This document shows, piece by piece, positions 25,545 through 33,261 of a stretch of DNA of 37,661 bases (within the stretch, counting starts at the first letter, position 1; every line of letters begins with the position of its first letter). This DNA is from Bacteroidota bacterium (lineage in GTDB: Bacteria; Bacteroidota; Bacteroidia; B-17B0; Aurantibacillaceae): contig JAUXSA010000133.1 in assembly GCA_030681615.1 (NCBI GenBank), positions 1 to 37,661 on the forward strand. Direction: 5' to 3'. The notes under the pieces are model-generated. The model was given only the letters and a program-made list of their open reading frames with translations. It was not told the DNA's origin and did no database searches. Both the position numbers and the translations under genes were made by a program.

Positions 25545-26273
25545 ATGCTGCACGATAATGTTACTCCCTATAAGAACAATAACCCTAAAAAAGAACAGGT
25601 TGCGCAAATGTTTGATAACATTGCCAATCGTTACGATTTTTTAAATGGTTTATTATCGATGGGCACTCACAAAGGTTGGCGCAAAAAATGCGTAAACCTT
25701 TTAAAAACAAAACAACCAAAAATAATATTAGACGTTGCCACCGGTACCGGCGATTTTGCTATTGAATGTGCCAAATTAGATCCAACAAAAATAATTGGTA
25801 TTGATATAAGCGATGGCATGATGCAATTTGGAAGAGAAAAGATCAAAAAATTAAAGTTAGAAAATTTGATCACACTTGAGAACGGGAATGCTGAAACTGT
25901 GGATTTTCCCGATAATATGTTTGATGCTATTGTAGTTGGTTTTGGCGTACGTAATTTTCAAAATTTAGAAAAGGGTTTAGAGAATTTATACCGGGTTTTA
26001 AAACCGAACGGACAGCTAGTGATACTTGAATTTTCTTATCCCCGGAATTGGTTCATTAAAGGACTTTATAATTTTTATTTCTCCTATATTACTCCGGCCA
26101 TTGGGAAAATATTCTCAAAAGATAATCGGGCTTATACTTATTTAACTGAAAGTGTAAAAGCATTTCCAAATAATGAAAATTTTATTACAATTTTAAATAA
26201 ACTAAAATATAAAAACACCAATTTTAAAAGTTTAAGTTTTGGGGTTGCCGCCATTTATTACGCAGAGAAATAG
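25545..26273 (+). CDS. menG: demethylmenaquinone methyltransferase MenG/UbiE
   Basis: A 242-residue SAM-dependent methyltransferase of the UbiE family. Diagnostic blocks: MFDNIANRYDFLNGLLSMGTHKGWR, VATGTGDFAIE (motif I), GIDISDGMM, FGVRNFQNLEKGL and VILEFSYPRNW. In Bacteroidota, which respire with menaquinone, it completes menaquinone synthesis by C-methylation of demethylmenaquinone. Length and motifs are normal. It is the last gene before the lipid-modification cluster, from which a 67-base gap separates it. Confidence 0.94.
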   Translation: MLHDNVTPYKNNNPKKEQVAQMFDNIANRYDFLNGLLSMGTHKGWRKKCVNLLKTKQPKIILDVATGTGDFAIECAKLDPTKIIGIDISDGMMQFGREKIKKLKLENLITLENGNAETVDFPDNMFDAIVVGFGVRNFQNLEKGLENLYRVLKPNGQLVILEFSYPRNWFIKGLYNFYFSYITPAIGKIFSKDNRAYTYLTESVKAFPNNENFITILNKLKYKNTNFKSLSFGVAAIYYAEK

Positions 26274-26340
26274 GCTATAAAACTATTAACCCACGTAACT
26301 CGTATATTTAAAAACAATTATTTTATTAAACATACATTTT

Positions 26341-27120
26341 ATGAGCAATTACCTTTCAATTCCGTTAATTTCCTGGGCAGTAGTAGCCGTTATAATGGTC
26401 ATTATTTGGTTCTGGGCCTTAAAGATCAAGAACAATGGTATCGTAGATATTTTTTGGGCATTTAACTTTACTGTTATTGCAGGTATTATCTGGTATTTAG
26501 CGGATGGCGATCCTCAAAGAAAGAATTTAGTTTGTGCGCTGGCGGGTTTATGGAGTTTACGTTTAGGCATCTATTTATTAATACGTGTGGGCGGTCACAT
26601 TAAAGAAGAAGAAGGTCGGTACAAACAATTACGTTTAGAATGGAATGATACGAAATTTTTTTTCTTCTTCCAGATGCAGGCATTTTCAAATGTGATGTTA
26701 GCCATACCTTTTTTCATTATCGCTCTTAATCCAAATCCGGAAATATCCATCATCGAATACATTGGCGCGGGCTTATGGTTCTTATGTATTATTGGCGAAG
26801 GTATTTCTGACTGGCAACTACAATACTTTAAAAAACATAATACTGTAAAAGGAAAAGTATGTGAATTTGGTCTGTGGAATTATTCACGTCACCCAAATTA
26901 TTTTTTTCAATTTTCTTTATGGATCTCTGTTTTAATTTTCGCATTACCAAGCCCATACGGTTGGATCTCTGCGATTTGCCCATTGTCTATTGGTTATCTG
27001 TTATTTAAAGTAACGGGCATTCCTATGACCGAAGAACAAGCAGTTCGCAGTCGTGGTGCCGCATACAAAGAGTATCAGCGCACAACAAGTGTTTTTGTAC
27101 CCTGGTTCAAAAAAAAGTAA
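26341..27120 (+). CDS. DUF1295 (steroid 5-alpha-reductase-like) membrane protein
   Basis: First gene of the lipid cluster, 259 residues, with six or seven membrane helices. The C-terminal DUF1295 signature is present as GLWNYSRHPNYFFQF followed by GIPMTEEQAVRSRGAAYKEY. The fold is shared with steroid 5-alpha-reductases and isoprenylcysteine methyltransferases: an NADPH- or SAM-binding pocket open to the membrane. No member of the bacterial family has a role I am sure of. Immediate coupling (three bases) to a CFA/CNMT-like methyltransferase gene argues for action on the same membrane lipid, for example reduction of an unsaturated or methylene intermediate. A TACATTTT box abuts the ATG. Confidence 0.85.
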   Translation: MSNYLSIPLISWAVVAVIMVIIWFWALKIKNNGIVDIFWAFNFTVIAGIIWYLADGDPQRKNLVCALAGLWSLRLGIYLLIRVGGHIKEEEGRYKQLRLEWNDTKFFFFFQMQAFSNVMLAIPFFIIALNPNPEISIIEYIGAGLWFLCIIGEGISDWQLQYFKKHNTVKGKVCEFGLWNYSRHPNYFFQFSLWISVLIFALPSPYGWISAICPLSIGYLLFKVTGIPMTEEQAVRSRGAAYKEYQRTTSVFVPWFKKK

Positions 27121-27123
27121 AAT

Positions 27124-28152
27124 ATGTTTTACGATAAATTACTAGAAAAGGATAAACTTCCCGACTCTCTCATTCGAATTGGTATTCGCAAACTATTAAC
27201 ACAGCGTTTACAGGATGAGAATAAAGGAAATACCGAAGCGCAACAAGCGCACTTAATGCAATTAATAGCCGAATTAAAGGCCTCACCTATTGCAGTTAAT
27301 ACACAAGAAGCAAACGAACAGCATTACGAAGTTCCAACTCAATTCTACCAATATTGTTTAGGAAAACATTTAAAGTACAGCAGCGGTTATTGGAAAGAAG
27401 GCGTTACTGATATCAATACTTCCGAAAAAGACATGTTGGAATTAACCTGTCAACGAGCAGAATTAAAGGATGGACAGGATGTATTGGAACTAGGTTGTGG
27501 CTGGGGCTCACTTTCGTTATTTATGGCAGCAAAATTTCCGAAAAGTAATTTTACGGTTGTATCTAACTCGCGTACGCAAAAAATTTATATCGACGAACAG
27601 GCAAAACAAAGAAGCATTTATAATCTTACTGTAATTACCATAAATATTAACGATTTTGTTTTAGATAAAACCTTTGATCGTGTTGTTTCTGTGGAGATGT
27701 TTGAGCACATGCGTAATTACCAAAAATTAATGCATAAAGTGGCTACGCTTTTAAAACCCGAAGGAAAGTTGTTCGTTCATATTTTTACACATAAAGAGTA
27801 TGCATATAAATTTGAAGTAAAAGACGAAAGCGATTGGATGAGTAAATATTTTTTTACCGGTGGTATTATGCCAAGCGATGATCTGTTACTTTATTTTAAC
27901 GAACATTTAAGCATTGAGAAACACTGGCACCTGAGTGGCACCCATTATAGCAAGACCTCTGAAGCCTGGCTTCAAAATATGGATAAGCATAAAACTGAAA
28001 TAATTCCTTTGTTCGAGCAAACCTACGGTAAAGAAAATGCTGTAAAATGGTGGGTGTACTGGCGCATATTTTATATGGCCTGCGCCGAATTATGGAACTA
28101 TAACAATGGCGAAGAATGGATAGTGAGTCACTATTTATTTACCAAAAAATAA
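27124..28152 (+). CDS. CFA/coclaurine N-methyltransferase-like SAM methyltransferase
   Basis: A 342-residue class I methyltransferase of the CFA synthase superfamily. HYEVPTQFYQYCLGKHLKYSSGYW (about 67-90) is the cap region, motif I is VLELGCGWGS (120-129), and EMFEHMRNY (191-199) carries the catalytic-type Glu/His pair. The overall pattern is closer to plant coclaurine N-methyltransferase and its bacterial relatives than to classical CFA synthase, whose N-terminal lipid-binding domain is missing. The C-terminus WWVYWRIFYMACAELWNYNNG is typical of this subgroup. The substrate could be a lipid or an amine. It sits three bases after the DUF1295 gene and four before the hydrolase gene. Confidence 0.83.
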   Translation: MFYDKLLEKDKLPDSLIRIGIRKLLTQRLQDENKGNTEAQQAHLMQLIAELKASPIAVNTQEANEQHYEVPTQFYQYCLGKHLKYSSGYWKEGVTDINTSEKDMLELTCQRAELKDGQDVLELGCGWGSLSLFMAAKFPKSNFTVVSNSRTQKIYIDEQAKQRSIYNLTVITININDFVLDKTFDRVVSVEMFEHMRNYQKLMHKVATLLKPEGKLFVHIFTHKEYAYKFEVKDESDWMSKYFFTGGIMPSDDLLLYFNEHLSIEKHWHLSGTHYSKTSEAWLQNMDKHKTEIIPLFEQTYGKENAVKWWVYWRIFYMACAELWNYNNGEEWIVSHYLFTKK

Positions 28153-28156
28153 AACT

Positions 28157-29287
28157 ATGTGGCGTTTAATTGTTACAGGTCTTCTTTTTCTTTTATCTTT
28201 AATGGTGTTCTTTAAAGCGCCTACTAATTTTTTTTGGCGGGTATCAGTTGCAATCACCGAATTTCCTTACATCTTTATCCTTGCATCGTTGTTATTTTTC
28301 TTTGTTTGTTTAAAAGCCAATAAATACAAGACGGTAGTTGTAACTCTCAGTAGTATTACTACTTTAATTTATATTCTTCCACTTATCCAGGTTTATGTGC
28401 GTGGGAATAATTTAGAAGAAGATCTCAAAAAAAAATTCCCCTTTAAAGAGAATGAACAACATCTGCAACAGCCCTACTCTTTTATAAAAATGTTTAGCGG
28501 TATTAATCCTAAAGAAATTGCGCCGCAAATTTTTGCTTATAAAAAATTACCTGAAAGAGAACTGAATATCGATTTTTATCCTTCAAAGACAAATTCCGTA
28601 TCTCCTTGTGTAATTGTTGTACATGGCGGCTCATGGGCAGAGGGTGACAGTAAACAACTACCGGACCTAAACAGTTATTTAGCCAACAAAGGTTATCATG
28701 TGGCAGCTATCAATTACCGCTTGGCGCCCAAATATAAGTCGCCCGCACCAGTAGAAGACGTTAGAGATGTAATAAAATATCTTACTACAAATTCCGAGAA
28801 ATTAAAGATCGATACATCCAACTTTGTTTTACTTGGCCGTTCGGCAGGTGGGCAAATTGCTTTGTGTGCCGCTTATACTTACAACTTACCAAATATTAGA
28901 GGTGTAATTTCGTTTTACGCTCCTGCCGATATGGTTTGGGGCGCAAGAATAAAAAGTAATAAATTGGTATTAAACACAGATAAAGTTTTTACAGATTATT
29001 TAGGGGGCCTTATAGATGAAGTCCCGCAAAAATATCATGAAGCAGGTGCAATAGATCATGTAAACAAAAATTCAACTCCAACGTTAATTATTCATGGCGT
29101 GCATGATGCCATGGTAGCATATGGACATAGTGAACGCCTGGATAAAAAATTAGAGGAGAACAATGTTCAACATTACTTCTTAAATTTACCCTGGGCCACA
29201 CATGGCTGCGACTATAATATTAACGGGCCAAGCGGCCAAATAACAACTTTTGCAATTGAACGTTTTTTAAACTCAGTAACACATTAA
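28157..29287 (+). CDS. alpha/beta hydrolase with N-terminal membrane segments
   Basis: A 376-residue protein. Three hydrophobic helices occupy about 1-20, 33-52 and 59-80, followed by an alpha/beta-hydrolase domain of the carboxylesterase (BD-FAE/HSL-like) type. The oxyanion motif HGGSW is at 156-160 and the nucleophile elbow GRSAGG has Ser229. The acid and base come from HGVHDAMV and ATHGCD near the C-terminus, so the triad looks complete. Membrane anchoring and the neighbouring lipid enzymes suggest an esterase or lipase acting on membrane lipids or releasing a modified acyl chain; this is inference. Its stop shares one base with the next start (TAATG). Confidence 0.82.
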   Translation: MWRLIVTGLLFLLSLMVFFKAPTNFFWRVSVAITEFPYIFILASLLFFFVCLKANKYKTVVVTLSSITTLIYILPLIQVYVRGNNLEEDLKKKFPFKENEQHLQQPYSFIKMFSGINPKEIAPQIFAYKKLPERELNIDFYPSKTNSVSPCVIVVHGGSWAEGDSKQLPDLNSYLANKGYHVAAINYRLAPKYKSPAPVEDVRDVIKYLTTNSEKLKIDTSNFVLLGRSAGGQIALCAAYTYNLPNIRGVISFYAPADMVWGARIKSNKLVLNTDKVFTDYLGGLIDEVPQKYHEAGAIDHVNKNSTPTLIIHGVHDAMVAYGHSERLDKKLEENNVQHYFLNLPWATHGCDYNINGPSGQITTFAIERFLNSVTH

Positions 29288-30546
29288 TGCAAACATTAGC
29301 TATCATAGGAACAGGAATTGCAGGCATGGGTTGCGGGCATTTGCTTCAAAAAAAATACGATATAACTTTGTTTGAACAGAACAATTATATTGGTGGGCAC
29401 ACCAATACATTTTCTACAGATGAGGATGGCAATAAAGTTTTTATGGACACAGGTTTTATGGTATTTAATTTTGAAACCTACCCAAACCTTTGCAAATTAT
29501 TTGACGAAATAAAGGCGCCTATCAAAAAAACAGATATGTCGTTTAGTGTGCAACACACGGCAAGTGGTCTTGAATATTGTGGCTCAGGACTAAATGGTTT
29601 ATTCGCTCAACGTAAAAACATCTTTAATATTGGCTACATTAAAATGCTAATGGAGATAACACGCTTTAATAAAATAAGCGTAGAAATTTTAGATGATCCA
29701 AGATATGAGAATCATTCTTTAGCACAATACATTAAAGAATTTAATTTCAGCGAAGAGATGCTTTGGAAATATTTAGTTCCAATGAGTTCTGCCGTTTGGA
29801 GCACACCAATGGATAAGATGTTGGATTTTCCTGCTGTTGCACTTATTCGATTTTTTAAGAACCATGGTTTTTTGGGATTGAATACACAACACCAATGGTA
29901 TACTTTAGAAAATGGGAGCCAGGCCTATCGCGAGCTCTTAATTAAACCGTTTAAAGATCGGATACATATAAATAATGCTGGCGTAAAAGTTAGTCGTAAT
30001 ACAAATGGCAAAGCCACTATTCATTTAAAAGATGGTACATCAAAAGAATTTGATAAAGTTATTTTTGCCTCACACGCCGATGAAACTTTAAAAATATTAG
30101 ACCAACCAACCGTAGAAGAAAAAAGATTATTGAGTCTGTTTAAATATCAAAAAAACATCGCAACGGTTCATACAGATGAAGCAACCATGCCCAAAAACAA
30201 AAAAACCTGGAGCAGCTGGAATTACAGGATAGAAGAACGTAACGGTAAACAGATCCCAACTACTATTTATTGGATGAACAGTTTGCAAGGTGTTTCTAAA
30301 AAGAAAAATTATTTTGTTTCTATAAATGCTATTCCCGGAACTGTGAATAAATCTAGAATCTTAAAAGAAATAGATTACGAGCATCCGTTGTTTGATATAG
30401 CAGCTATAAACGCACAAAAAGAATTACAAACATTAAATGAAAAAGGCCCATTATATTATTGTGGAAGTTATTTTAAATATGGCTTTCATGAAGATGCTTA
30501 TGCCAGTGCGGTAGAACTTTGTAAGAAGCTACTAATTACTAATTAA
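29287..30546 (+). CDS. FAD-dependent amine-oxidase-like oxidoreductase of the lipid cluster
   Basis: A 419-residue flavoprotein. The dinucleotide fold starts at once with GTGIAGMG (Gly8, Gly10, Gly13) and Glu30 ends beta-2 (LFEQNNYIGGHTNTF). The body carries the sequence pattern of the amine-oxidase/protoporphyrinogen-oxidase-like proteins found beside CFA-synthase-like genes in many bacteria, and equivalent to the N-terminal half of plant cyclopropane synthases. The C-terminal FAD contact is YYCGSYFKYGFHEDAYASAVE. It probably oxidises or desaturates an acyl chain or supports such a step. Translation is coupled to the hydrolase gene. A GxxExxY cassette separates it from its natural partners DUF1365 and CFA synthase. 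Confidence 0.88.
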   Translation: MQTLAIIGTGIAGMGCGHLLQKKYDITLFEQNNYIGGHTNTFSTDEDGNKVFMDTGFMVFNFETYPNLCKLFDEIKAPIKKTDMSFSVQHTASGLEYCGSGLNGLFAQRKNIFNIGYIKMLMEITRFNKISVEILDDPRYENHSLAQYIKEFNFSEEMLWKYLVPMSSAVWSTPMDKMLDFPAVALIRFFKNHGFLGLNTQHQWYTLENGSQAYRELLIKPFKDRIHINNAGVKVSRNTNGKATIHLKDGTSKEFDKVIFASHADETLKILDQPTVEEKRLLSLFKYQKNIATVHTDEATMPKNKKTWSSWNYRIEERNGKQIPTTIYWMNSLQGVSKKKNYFVSINAIPGTVNKSRILKEIDYEHPLFDIAAINAQKELQTLNEKGPLYYCGSYFKYGFHEDAYASAVELCKKLLITN

Positions 30547-30604
30547 TACGAATGTACGAATCCAGCCGCCTATTACGAAACACGAATTAATCTACGAATC
30601 GTAG
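30547..30604 (+). repeat. ACGAAT array, left flank of the GxxExxY cassette
   Basis: Five ACGAAT-like hexamers occur in 58 bases (at 30548, 30556, 30574 with one mismatch, 30582 and 30594), starting directly after the oxidoreductase stop. The last runs into a small palindrome, CTACGAATCGTAG. The complementary hexamer ATTCGT is repeated on the other side of the GxxExxY gene. Confidence 0.75.
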
Positions 30605-30640
30605 CAACAAGGAATATATTTAAACCATTATCTTAGTATT

Positions 30641-31042
30641 ATGGAAAGCACTCTTAAAAGAAACGATCTGGTTTATCCTGAATTAAGCTATAAAATAATT
30701 GGTTGTGCTTTTGAAGTTTTTAATGAATTAGGTTTTGGTCATGCAGAAAAATATTATCAAAAAGCTATGGCAATTGCACTCAAGAACACAGGGTTGACTT
30801 ATAAAGAACAATTCTACGCGCCATTAAAATTCCAGGGTGAGTTAGTTGGAAAATTATATCTGGACTTTTTGGTAGAAGAAAAGATCATCATTGAATTAAA
30901 AAAGAACGCTCATTTTTCAAAATCTAATATCGATCAGGTAAATCAATATCTGTTATCGAGTAAGCTACAATTAGCACTTCTTATAAACTTTTCATCAAAA
31001 GGCATTATTAGTAAACGACTTGTTAATATTGAACAAGGATAA
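30641..31042 (+). CDS. GxxExxY protein (PD-(D/E)XK nuclease-fold family)
   Basis: A 133-residue protein named for its conserved motif, seen here as GHAEKYY in ELGFGHAEKYYQKAMAIAL. The second block GKLYLDFLVEEKIIIELK has the Asp...Glu-x-Lys arrangement of PD-(D/E)XK nucleases, and the C-terminal VNQYLLSSKLQLALLINF is typical. The family is common in Bacteroidota and cyanobacteria, often in repeat-rich intergenic positions; its function is unknown. It is the only gene in this operon with long flanks (94 bases upstream, 53 downstream), both full of ACGAAT/ATTCGT hexamers. There is no obvious relation to lipid metabolism. Confidence 0.9.
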   Translation: MESTLKRNDLVYPELSYKIIGCAFEVFNELGFGHAEKYYQKAMAIALKNTGLTYKEQFYAPLKFQGELVGKLYLDFLVEEKIIIELKKNAHFSKSNIDQVNQYLLSSKLQLALLINFSSKGIISKRLVNIEQG

Positions 31043-31061
31043 TTCCTGAAAATAGGGTATT

Positions 31062-31095
31062 GATTCGTAAATTCGTATTTTATTCGTAATTCGAA
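31062..31095 (-). repeat. ATTCGT array, right flank of the GxxExxY cassette
   Basis: ATTCGT occurs at 31063, 31070 and 31082, and ATTCG once more at 31089, ending at the GTG start of the DUF1365 gene. On the minus strand these read ACGAAT, so they are in inverted orientation relative to 30547-30604. Confidence 0.75.
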
Positions 31096-31893
31096 GTGAA
31101 TAGTTGTTTATATAAAGCCACCGTCATGCACAACCGTATGAAGCCAGTTTCTCACAGGTTTCATTACAATGTGTTTATGTTTTATATTGATCTTGATGAA
31201 ATAGAACAATTAAAAAAGAAGCTCTTGCTTTTTAGCCATAATAGATTTAATTTTTTTAGCTTCAGGGATAATGAGCATTTGCAATTACCAATAGAGAAGC
31301 CGGATAGAAGTAAAACTACAAAACAACATATTTTAAACTATTTGCAAAAGAATAATGTTACGCCTACTCCAACAAAAATAATGTTGCTTACCAATTTAAA
31401 TGTGTTGGGTTACAATTTTAATCCTGTTTCGTTTTACTATTGTTTTGACGAAAAAGATCAGGCAATTTGTTGTATTGCCGAAGTTGGAAATACCTTTGGA
31501 GAAATGAAGCCCTATCTTTTGAATAAGGAAAACTTAACTGGTAATACATTTCATTTAAATACCTCGAAGTACTTTTATGTTTCTCCTTTTATAGACCATG
31601 ATGCCAATTTTGATTTTAACCTGGTAATTCCATCCGAAAAATTAAACAATAAAATAGATACATATAAAGATGATGAACGTATTTTTATAAGTACTTTAAC
31701 TGGGATCAAAAAGCCAATAAATAATGGGAATTTATTTTGGTACAGTATCCGCTTTCCCTTTATTACCCTCAAAATAATTACTTTAATTCATTGGAATGCC
31801 CTTAAACTCTGGAGAAAAAAGATCCCATATCACAAAAAAGGCGAAAATCAACATCTGCAAAAGGATGTTTTTCGTAAGTATAAAAACGATTAA
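31096..31893 (+). CDS. DUF1365 protein of the lipid cluster
   Basis: A 265-residue protein matching DUF1365: MNSCLYKATVMHNRMKPVSHRFHYNVFMFYIDLDE at the N-terminus, LLTNLNVLGYNFNPVSFYYCFD, and a C-terminal basic region. The start is GTG at 31096, chosen because it gives the family's usual MNSxLY opening. DUF1365 genes occur next to the amine-oxidase-like protein and CFA-synthase-like genes in proteobacteria, and a member lies in the singlet-oxygen-induced operon of Rhodobacter sphaeroides. The biochemical function is unknown; association with an unusual fatty-acid modification is the accepted inference. The start codon directly abuts the repeat array, so its translation signals may have been supplied by the cassette. 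Confidence 0.87.
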   Translation: MNSCLYKATVMHNRMKPVSHRFHYNVFMFYIDLDEIEQLKKKLLLFSHNRFNFFSFRDNEHLQLPIEKPDRSKTTKQHILNYLQKNNVTPTPTKIMLLTNLNVLGYNFNPVSFYYCFDEKDQAICCIAEVGNTFGEMKPYLLNKENLTGNTFHLNTSKYFYVSPFIDHDANFDFNLVIPSEKLNNKIDTYKDDERIFISTLTGIKKPINNGNLFWYSIRFPFITLKIITLIHWNALKLWRKKIPYHKKGENQHLQKDVFRKYKND

Positions 31894-31915
31894 AAATGTA
31901 AGGATTAGACAAAAA

Positions 31916-31951
31916 ATTCGTCTATTTTTAGTGTAATATTCTTAAATTCGT
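31916..31951. repeat. further ATTCGT hexamers before the CFA-synthase-like gene
   Basis: ATTCGT occurs at 31916-31921 and 31946-31951 in the 69-base gap before the gene at 31963. These are the same hexamers as in the GxxExxY flanks and in the orientation of the right flank. They may be a remnant of, or a second target for, the same repeat family; two hexamers alone could be chance. Confidence 0.4.
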
Positions 31952-31962
31952 GATTAAGATAA

Positions 31963-33201
31963 ATGGCAACAGTAACCACCATAGCAACAAAACAGGGCTT
32001 TTATGAGAAAGTGATCTTAGATCTGCTTTCTAAAATGCAATTGGGGACCCTTAACATAACTTTGCCAAGCGGCCAGTTAGTTAAGATCGGTAATGGCGGA
32101 AGCAATATTGAAGCAAATATTGAAATTAATGATCCCATTTTTTTTAAGCGTTGTGTATTGTACGGTGATATTGGTTTTGGCGAATCATATACTGATGGAG
32201 AATGGAATACAGATAACATTACCAATGTTATAAAATGGTTCCTGCTTAACGTTGATAATGCTCCAACAGCATCAGGAAGCTCAACAAAAAGCCTTGCACT
32301 AAATCTTTTTAAAATCGCCAACAAATTGTATCATTTAAAAAGAAGCAATAGTCTTAACGGTTCAAGAAAGAACATATCGGCACATTATGACCTCAACAAC
32401 GAATTTTTTGCTCTTTTTTTAGATGAGACCATGACCTACTCCTCTGCCTATTTTAAAAAAGAAGGCATGACCTTAAAAGAAGCACAATTAGCCAAATATG
32501 ATCGTTTATGCAAACAACTAAATTTAAAAGCGAGCGATCATGTGTTAGAAATTGGTAGCGGCTGGGGCGGCAATGCTATTTATATTGCACAAAACTATAA
32601 CTGCAAAGTTACAACAGTAACTATTTCTGAAGAGCAATACAAATTAGCAAAAGAACGCGTTGAAAAAGAGAACCTAACCGATAAAATTACAGTTGTTTTA
32701 AAAGATTACCGTTTATTGGAAGGTAAATTTGACAAGATCGTTTCTATTGAAATGTTGGAGGCTGTTGGTGCAGAATTTTACAATACTTATTTTAAAAAAT
32801 GCAGCGATCTTTTAAAGAAGGATGGCATTTTTGCAATACAGGTTATTACTTGTCCTGACTCACGCTTTGAGAGTTTAAAGAATGGGGTTGACTGGATACA
32901 GAAACATATTTTCCCTGGTTCTTTATTGCCTTCGGTAGCGGCTATAAACATGTCTGTTAACGAATCCTGCGACCTTACCCTGGTAGACCTTAAAGATATT
33001 GGTTTAGATTACGCGCACACTTTAAAGATCTGGCACCATGAATTCAATAAAAATATTGATAAAGTTAAAGCCTTAGATTTTGACGATTATTTTATCCGTA
33101 AATGGAATTATTATTTATGTTACTGCGAAGCAGCCTTTGCTATGAGAAATATTAATGTAATGCAGTTGGTTTATACCAGACCGAATAATACAAATAGGTA
33201 A
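31963..33201 (+). CDS. cyclopropane-fatty-acyl-phospholipid synthase family methyltransferase
   Basis: A 412-residue enzyme with the full CFA-synthase layout: an N-terminal lipid-binding domain (about 1-120, with GDIGFGESYTDGEW) and a SAM methyltransferase domain. HYDLNNEFF is at 141-149, motif I VLEIGSGWGG at 194-203, and EMLEAVG at 263-269 with the catalytic Glu266. Compared with E. coli Cfa, the bicarbonate-site Cys of YSCAYW is Ser161 and the His of LLHTIG is Gln293. The MLEAVG and Gln features resemble the plant cyclopropane synthases and the methyl-branched/furan fatty-acid enzymes. It should methylate the double bond of a phospholipid acyl chain; whether the product is cyclopropane, methyl-branched or a furan precursor is open. 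Confidence 0.9.
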   Translation: MATVTTIATKQGFYEKVILDLLSKMQLGTLNITLPSGQLVKIGNGGSNIEANIEINDPIFFKRCVLYGDIGFGESYTDGEWNTDNITNVIKWFLLNVDNAPTASGSSTKSLALNLFKIANKLYHLKRSNSLNGSRKNISAHYDLNNEFFALFLDETMTYSSAYFKKEGMTLKEAQLAKYDRLCKQLNLKASDHVLEIGSGWGGNAIYIAQNYNCKVTTVTISEEQYKLAKERVEKENLTDKITVVLKDYRLLEGKFDKIVSIEMLEAVGAEFYNTYFKKCSDLLKKDGIFAIQVITCPDSRFESLKNGVDWIQKHIFPGSLLPSVAAINMSVNESCDLTLVDLKDIGLDYAHTLKIWHHEFNKNIDKVKALDFDDYFIRKWNYYLCYCEAAFAMRNINVMQLVYTRPNNTNR

Positions 33202-33258
33202 AATGTAATATGGAAAAAGGAAGATGGATTACCTTTTCCGTTTTACCTCTTACATTTT
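33200..33258. terminator. probable bidirectional terminator between convergent genes
   Basis: AAAATGTAA (33200-33208) pairs with TTACATTTT (33250-33258), and inside it GGAAAAAGG (33212-33220) nearly pairs with CCTTTTCC (33232-33239). The structure fills the whole 60-base gap between the convergent stops of the CFA-synthase-like and transporter genes. It has A/T-rich edges but no long T run, so the terminator role is likely rather than certain. Confidence 0.45.
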
Positions 33259-33261
33259 CCA

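Larger units (their letters stand above)
30547..31095. mobile_element. putative inverted-repeat cassette carrying a GxxExxY gene
   Basis: A single nuclease-fold gene lies between oppositely oriented ACGAAT and ATTCGT arrays, splitting an operon that is otherwise packed with gaps of 0-4 bases. No transposase is present. The right array ends exactly at the GTG start of the DUF1365 gene. Insertion is inferred from the context and repeats; the exact ends and any target duplication are not resolved. Confidence 0.45.

Noticed and set aside
30641-31042. GxxExxY gene as a toxin-antitoxin member
   Set aside because: There is no small partner gene on either side; the only flanking sequences are repeats and the lipid operon genes.
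30547-31095. ACGAAT/ATTCGT arrays as a CRISPR array
   Set aside because: The units are only about six bases, irregularly spaced and in inverted orientation around a gene, with no 23-47-base repeats or uniform spacers and no cas genes.
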